From contig JANTQA010000070.1 in NCBI GenBank assembly GCA_027625915.1, forward strand, positions 11,785,001 through 11,849,000: a stretch of 64,000 nt of DNA. Reading direction: 5' to 3'. Shown here one piece after another: positions 58,193 to 64,000 of the stretch. Within the stretch, counting starts at the first letter, position 1; every line of letters starts with the position of its first letter. The notes under the pieces are model-generated. The model did no database searches, had not been told where the DNA came from, and saw only the letters and a program-made list of their open reading frames with translations. This stretch comes from Anaeramoeba flamelloides (Eukaryota; Metamonada; Anaeramoebidae). Position numbers and translations under genes: made by a program.

Positions 58193-59453
58193 TTAGAGAT
58201 TTTGATGATAACATGCTATAATTCACAATAAAGTTACAAAAATCGCGATAATTTTCATCAAATCGCGATAATTCAATATTATCTTGATAATATAACAAAT
58301 CGAGATATTCTATAAAATCGCGATAATTATTAAAAAATCGTCATAAATGCCAAAATATCGCGATTAATTTTTAATCGCGATATAATAGTTGATGAGTTTT
58401 TGGGCTAATTGAGAAATATTTTGAATAAAAAATTTTTTTTGATCAAAAAATAGATTAGGTGAAAAAAAGTCATTCTTTGAAAAAACAACAAAAAAGATTC
58501 TTGATCCAATCAAGGATCAGATCCAAGAGTTTTGTTGTGTTTTCATTTTATTTGGTTGACAAACCGATCGATCCCCTAAGATCAACAACAATAAGAACTA
58601 AAGAGAAATAAATATTTTTTCAGTTAATCGTGGTGTTGTAAATTGAGTTGAATAAAAGACCTTCTAAAATAACCAACTCTTACTCTGTTCTTTAAAGAAT
58701 GTGATCTTGGGTTACAATATTTTCATTTTTTCTCAGCAAGCTAAAAGTAGTTGGATAACTCTTCAAAAGCTTTCACAACATCCTTGTCAGATGATCACCA
58801 ATTATTAAGGTTTTTTATACAATATGTGTCTTCTTCTTCTTTTTTTTCTTTGAGAATCTTTGTTTTGGACAGAAAACACAATTAGAGCTTAGTGGTTTTT
58901 GTTTGATCAATCAGCAAAAAGAATGAAAATTATTCTTTATTCTTTTTGGCTATTTACAAATGGTGAAGGTAACAACTCCATTTTAAGAAAACATACATAT
59001 TTTATATTCAAGTGTATTGTTGAAATGGGTAATTATTAGTTTGATCATAAAATTTGTTTGAGATTTTATATTTTGGTAAAAAAAAAAATAAAAAGAATAA
59101 AATTTTTTTCCACAACAAACCAAACTCAGTCCCTTTATAAAAGTTTTCTGTCTTTCAAAACTTTCAAACACTTGAAGACAGTTCATAACCCTTACAAACA
59201 CTTTCTGGCATTATTAAAGGGAAAAGTGTTGTAAAAGTATCAAGGCTTTGTAAAAGTCAAGAGATTTTTTTTCAGATGATTTCAAAAAAATAATTTTTCA
59301 TTTTTTCGCGATAATATCAATATCGCGATAATGTTGTTTATCGCGATTTTAGGATTTTTAGCGATAAAGTTGGACTAATCACGATTTTTTTAATACTATT
59401 GCGATTTTATTGTTAATATCAGGATAATATATGTTATCATCAAAACCTCTAAT
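58193..59453 (+). mobile_element. TIR element with ATCGCGAT subterminal array, copy 2
   Basis: About 1.26 kb, homologous throughout to 54599-55828 and in the same orientation. Ends TTAGAGATTTTGATGATAAC and ATGTTATCATCAAAACCTCT. Five exact TCGCGA palindromes lie in the left cluster (58240-58390) and three in the right (59300-59350). The two copies differ by scattered substitutions and small indels, so they are not a very recent duplication. The right end lies ~230 bp upstream of the pseudouridine synthase start. Confidence 0.8.
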
Positions 59454-59683
59454 AAATCTTACACTCTTCAATTCAAATTTCCGAAAAAAAAATAAATATA
59501 AATTATCAAAAATTGTATTTTTGAACAAACTATTAAAACCCATACCAAGTTCAAGATCGATCAGTTAAGAACCAAAATTAACAATTCACCACACCCAACA
59601 CAAGCCAATCTTTTTTCAAATCACAGGGATTGTAAACCTTAAAGAAATACAAAACATTTTTTGAAAATTTGTTATTATTTGTG

Positions 59684-61051
59684 ATGGGAAATTTTTGGTA
59701 CGCATCTGAGAAAGAAAAAACAAATACTCCAAAAACAAAAAACAAGAACAATTCAAAAACGAAGTTCGTAAATAATGAAGAAGAAAAGAAAACAAAAGAA
59801 AAACAAGCAGAAAACAAAAGAAAACATATCAACAAAAAAAGAAAATCCAAAAAGAAAAGAAAAAAGAATGTTCCCGAGTGGAGAAAAAGAAGGTTTCCCT
59901 CGTACCCCGAAAGTAACAAGGGGAACCAAGTTAAAAACAGTAATTCTGGATCAAGCAAAGCAACAAAGGATTCGTCACAAGAGCTCAAAAGAAAACGGAT
60001 CAATACCAAAAAGAATAGTGAGAATCAAGGAAAAAAAGCGCCCAAAAGGAGGGTTGCTGTAATTTTTGGGTATCTTGGGACTGGGTACCATGGCCTTCAA
60101 ATCCAATATGGGGGGCAAAATGTTATCAAGACGATCGAGTTAGAACTTGTCAATGCCTTTGCGAAAATCGGTGCTATCTCTGAAGAAAACAAAGTAGATA
60201 TCAAAAAGGTCGGGTGGTCACGGGCAGGGAGAACAGACAAGGGTGTTCATGCCGCAAGGCAATGTGTTGTTTTTAAAATGGCCATGATCGACACCGAAAA
60301 AAAAGTTGTAGGCATGGTGAACAGTGTGTTACCCAGGGACATCCGGGTGTGGGGAATCCAAAGGGTGACAAGGACCTTTAATGCCCAAAGGAGGTGTGAT
60401 TATCGCAAATACCAATTTTTGTTACCAACCTTCCTATTAACCGAAAAAAGCATTCCATCCATTGATGGCGAAACCACGATTGAAGAAAAGCGATTACGAT
60501 TTGAAATTTTTACAGAGGAGGCCTTGAAATTTTATAATGAAAAAATCTTATCGCAGTTCATAGGAACCAACAATTATCATAATTATACAAAGGGGATTCG
60601 CTACAACCAAGAAAAAGCGAAAAGATATATCATAAAAATGGTTGCAAACAAACCAATCACCCTAAATGAAAAGCAGTGGATATTAATTGAAATCACAGGG
60701 CAGTCCTTTATGATCCACCAAATTAGGAAAATGATCACAATGTCAATCGGCGTCATGAGGGGGTGTATAACTTTGGAGCAATTTGAAGACTCCTTCACAG
60801 AATCAAAATATTTAATCCCGATAATTCCTGGCTTTGGTCTTCTTTTAGATCGCGCAGTATACGAGTCTTATAATAATTTGAAAATTACACAAGAAAGAGG
60901 CACAATCCATTTTAATAATATGAACCAAGAAATTGAAGATTTTAAAATCAACCATATCTTTCGCCACATTGCTCAAGTTGAAAAAAATGAAAACCAATTT
61001 TATGATTGGCTTAAAACATTATATAAGCAAAAAATTATAAAAGTAGATTAA
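59684..61051 (+). CDS. tRNA pseudouridine synthase, TruA/Pus1 family
   Basis: Isomerises uridine to pseudouridine in tRNA, probably in the nucleus. The 455-residue intronless protein starts at ATG 59684, the first in frame. Residues 1-120 are Lys-rich with probable nuclear-localisation signals. The catalytic core then opens with VAVIFGYLGTGYHGLQIQ. The TruA motif WSRAGRTDKGVHA places the catalytic Asp at residue 185. NSVLPRDIRVWGI, RTFNAQRRCDYRKYQFLLP and ITGQSFMIHQIRKMI follow in family order. The latter half resembles eukaryotic Pus1/Pus2 more than bacterial TruA in its length and inserts. The Pus1, Pus2 or Pus3 assignment is not settled by eye. Codon use is noticeably less AT-rich than in neighbouring genes (CGG, GGG, AGG codons), as in the last exon of CAND1. 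Confidence 0.93.
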   Translation: MGNFWYASEKEKTNTPKTKNKNNSKTKFVNNEEEKKTKEKQAENKRKHINKKRKSKKKRKKNVPEWRKRRFPSYPESNKGNQVKNSNSGSSKATKDSSQELKRKRINTKKNSENQGKKAPKRRVAVIFGYLGTGYHGLQIQYGGQNVIKTIELELVNAFAKIGAISEENKVDIKKVGWSRAGRTDKGVHAARQCVVFKMAMIDTEKKVVGMVNSVLPRDIRVWGIQRVTRTFNAQRRCDYRKYQFLLPTFLLTEKSIPSIDGETTIEEKRLRFEIFTEEALKFYNEKILSQFIGTNNYHNYTKGIRYNQEKAKRYIIKMVANKPITLNEKQWILIEITGQSFMIHQIRKMITMSIGVMRGCITLEQFEDSFTESKYLIPIIPGFGLLLDRAVYESYNNLKITQERGTIHFNNMNQEIEDFKINHIFRHIAQVEKNENQFYDWLKTLYKQKIIKVD

Positions 61052-63377
61052 AATTAAATTGTAAAAATTGAAACATTAATAATTTTTTCATTTCTTTCAT
61101 TATAGTCAGTATTACTTTTAATAAACATACTTTGAACGAAATTTAAGGCACAGAAAAAATCTCAAATTAAAGCACATTTTTGTAATTTCAAATTTTATAT
61201 TCAATTTGTTTTTCAAGAATCCGAATTCGTAACTTAATTTGAGATTATTTTTGTTTGAATTAAATTTCGTTGCAGTTTGTGCCTAAAAAGTGGTACTAAC
61301 TATATCAAAATTCCAATAAAATTCATACACCTGTCTTAAGTTTTCTAGTTTTTTATAATTTCGTAAAAGATTAGATGAGGGGATAAATGCAGTATTTTTG
61401 TAAAGATTCAGCCATCAGCCATCCTATTACCATATCTGTTTATATAATACATACTTTCCCATAACATTTGGAATTCTAAGTTAAAAATAAAAAAGTAATT
61501 TTTTTTTTTTTCCTTTCAAATACAATTTGGTCTTTTATAAAAACATTTTTGATTGTTTAAAGAAATATTCCTAATGTAAAAAATTAATAAGATTGTTTTT
61601 CTTTTATAAAAAGAACTTTTATTTAACAAGAAAGCAAGTAACTGTTGCAAATGTAATGGATATTAAAAACTTTTAAGGGCTGCATTATTAATTGGATTAT
61701 TCTCATCTCAGATCAAAAAAATCAACACAATGATTTTATATAACCTTCAATTTATTTTGCACTTTTTGTAAAAGTTTTTAGAAGAAATTTTTCAAATTGA
61801 AATTTATTTTTTTTCTCAAAATTTATTCCGTTTATTAATTCAATAATATAGTTTGAATTAACAATAATAATCAGATAATAGTCAAAAGTTTTTCATCATA
61901 AAAACATAATTTCTAATAATTTAGATCATTAAATTTTGTTAGTTTTTTTTTTTTTTTCAGAATTAAAATTATAATTTTAATATTTGATGCTTTATTAATC
62001 TTTAAAATTCCCATTTTTTTATGATTCAAAAATTCATTTGTAAACTTTGTGTATTCTTTTTGCTCAATATCTATGAAAAAAATACCAATGTATGGAAAAT
62101 TTTATTTTTAATTTTAATTTTTTTAAAGTCTTTTTATTTTTTTAAAGATCAAAGAACTTTATCAATCTACTTTAACCAAATCTTCTTCCATAAATAATAA
62201 TCATTTTTTCAAAGATCCATGACTTTTATCTCTCCACTGAAATCAAATATTCTTAATCTAACCAAAAAAAAATTAATAATTTTATTTTTAACAATAAAAA
62301 CGTATTTTTGGATCAAAATATCTTTTTTTGAAGGGTGAAATGTGGATACTTTTCCAACAATTACAACACTCTACAAGATAATTAATTTATTTTCGAACTA
62401 AAAATCTTCTTGTTTTTAATAAATTCAAAAGTATAAATTTTTGAATATATCTTGTGGAAGTATTTTGAAATTAGTAAAGAATCAAAATGTCCGAATTTGC
62501 TTATGAGAAATAAAAATCTAAAAGGTATTTAAATTTCAAATTCTGGAATCTGTGATTTCTGTGATTTTTTTTTCAAAAAGAAAGAGAATATAACTTTCTT
62601 TTAAACTTTTTGGATCAAAGAATATTCAAAGAACTTGTTTTTTATTTTTATTTGTTTTCAAGTTTGGTTTGTCATGGTAAACAAACTTGTTAAAAGAATG
62701 ATAAAAAAATTTTTTTTTCTTATTTAAACTTCTGAAAACATTTTCAAAGACTAATTTTTGTAGATCTTCATTACTTTTTCAAATTTAATGTTTCTGAATT
62801 CAAGTTGATTTATTAAAAACATTTTGTTAATTCTTTCATAAAAAAAAATGAATTAAATTTCTTAATACAATTTTCCGAGAATTTTGAAAATGAAGTGTGT
62901 GGTAATTTGAGATGGCCATTATTAAAAAAATGCTAAACTTGAAAAAAAGTTCACAATTTTTTTAATTTGGAACACTAACAGAACCTGAAAATTTAAACTA
63001 AGATCAATTGAAAAAAACAAATTAATAAAAAACAAATTCAAATGGTTTATTGCTTTTGAAAATTAGAGTCATTAAAACAAATTTTCAAAATTCAATTTAA
63101 CAAATAGACTTTATAATTAAATAAACTCTTTTTATGGTTCTCCCAACCAAAGAAATAAATAAGAAAAAAAATTTCTTTATTGACCACAAAAAATCTGATG
63201 ACTTTAACAAAGCCTTCAACTCTACCCAATCTTTCCTCTTAAAAAGTGTGGGAAGTTTTTGAAAGTATTGGAAAGGTTTTGAAATTGTATGAAAGTTTGA
63301 AAAGGCTGAAAGCTTGTAAAATCATGAGATTTTTTGTAGTGTTTATTTCCCGAAATGAAAAAACAAGTACAAATAAA
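61052..63377. other. Intergenic between convergent genes
   Basis: AT-rich; no reading frame, RNA gene or repeat with clear ends. A run of GAAAG/TTGAAA-type imperfect repeats occurs at 63240-63320. Confidence 0.4.
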
Positions 63378-64000
63378 TTAATACTCTTTCGAAAAATTTA
63401 AAAAGTCTTTGATCACTTTTTCTTCGTTGATTGTTTGCTTCAGAAATTTTGCAAGAATTAACTGTGAAAGTTCTTGTACGTCTTGTGTTTCTTGGTTGAT
63501 TTGAAAGTGTTGTTTGATTTCAAGCAAAGTTTCATAGCTTAATTTTGAAAAATCTACAATTGGGTTCTTTTTGCGAACTACATGAGTCCTTTGTTTTTTC
63601 TTCAGATTTGTACGAACTCTCCTATATTGGCCAAGTTGGAATATAGTTTTGTACCGAATTGTGTTAGATTATCAAAAAGAAATAATGTTGGTTTGAATAA
63701 ATTTGGGTTCGATCAAAACAAAAGTTTTTAGAAAATCAAAACCCAAAAAAAAAAAAAAAAAACAAAAACAAAAGAAAAGGACAACAAAAGTTAAGGGTTA
63801 AATCCGTAAAAAAATTAGTCGTACAAAAGTGTGAAGAATTTCGAAACCCAAAAATAAAAAAAAAAAGAAAATTTTTATTGGGTTTGGAAAATGGAAAATT
63901 TTTTTTGAAAAAGAGTGGTTTTAAAAAAAATCAAAAATACAATACTTGTTGTTGTTTTTTGCTTTGTGTTTAACGTGTTTTGCTCTTTTACTTCTTGTTC
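63378..64000 (-). CDS. SAP30-like protein, Sin3-binding domain; 5' part uncertain
   Basis: The final exon runs 63621-63378, following an acceptor CCAATATAG. It encodes a basic stretch (RVRTNLKKKQRTHVVRKK) and then PIVDFSKLSYETLLEIKQHF and an INEEKVIKDFL block, ending at TAA. This matches the SAP30 Sin3-binding domain (pattern VDxSKLxxxTLRRYxRHFxL ... VNExxxxxxF), which links Sin3 and HDAC corepressors in the nucleus. SAP30's zinc finger should lie upstream. A possible upstream exon is the frame at 63949-64000 (QEVKEQNTLNTKQKTTT, then GTATTG donor), but the connection is not proven and the gene may continue beyond the window. An alternative is that the exon extends upstream of 63621 in the same frame. 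Confidence 0.6.

Noticed and set aside
1-64000. tRNA, rRNA, snRNA and CRISPR signals
   Set aside because: Looked for B-box/T-loop like GGTTCGAATCC, conserved snRNA starts and regularly spaced direct repeats; the ATCGCGAT clusters are subterminal transposon repeats without spacers of CRISPR type. Nothing convincing was found.

Overview
This is eukaryotic nuclear DNA from an extremely AT-rich, repeat-laden protist genome. The genes have spliceosomal GT-AG introns, mostly 105-340 bp with a few of 0.6-4.6 kb. Every complete gene I could read ends in TAA. Homopolymer A/T runs are everywhere. The gene set is conserved housekeeping and chromatin machinery: CAND1, FTCD, RPL27A, a BET bromodomain protein, a TruA/Pus1-type pseudouridine synthase and a SAP30-like protein. 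Several fast-evolving signalling proteins sit beside them. A free-living amoeboid or flagellate protist fits; an Anaeramoeba-like metamonad is my best guess, but it is only a guess.

Layout. 1.8-7.3 kb: CAND1 (+, 8 exons). 7.3-11.9 kb: gene-free, repeat remnants. 11.9-16.4 kb: fused formiminotransferase-cyclodeaminase (-, 4 exons, 2.5-kb intron). 16.4-21.4 kb: gene-free, holding a dead Tc1/mariner element and two MITE-like elements. 21.4-24.3 kb: BET-family bromodomain/NET protein with a long RS tract (+). 24.7-25.1 kb: small two-exon gene whose 3' end runs into a hairpin element. 25.2-30.9 kb: repeats, including a 1.5-kb TIR element and a large foldback. 30.9-31.6 kb: RPL27A (-). 33.1-34.4 kb: TIR element. 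35.5-43.1 kb: PH-domain protein (+, 5 exons) with a 4.6-kb intron full of repeats in opposite orientations. 45.1-46.7 kb: four ubiquitin-like domains fused to a KPVIxLY...EWGG domain (-). 51.1-53.3 kb: B-box mini-gene between two inverted MITEs. 54.6-59.5 kb: two direct copies of a ~1.25-kb TIR element with ATCGCGAT arrays, bracketing a stand-alone myosin-I TH1 protein. 59.7-61.1 kb: pseudouridine synthase (+). 63.4 kb to the end: SAP30-like gene (-), 5' part uncertain.

No operon or shared pathway ties the genes together. CAND1 and the polyubiquitin-like protein both touch ubiquitin-type systems, and the BET and SAP30-like proteins both point to chromatin, but physical linkage is probably incidental. 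The strongest accessory signal is the repertoire of small palindromic and terminal-inverted-repeat elements. These occupy introns, flank genes in pairs, and in one case supply the last codons of a gene. No tRNA, rRNA, CRISPR array or virus-like element was recognised. Intron-exon structures were inferred by reading splice sites, phases and family similarity by eye; no transcript data were available.
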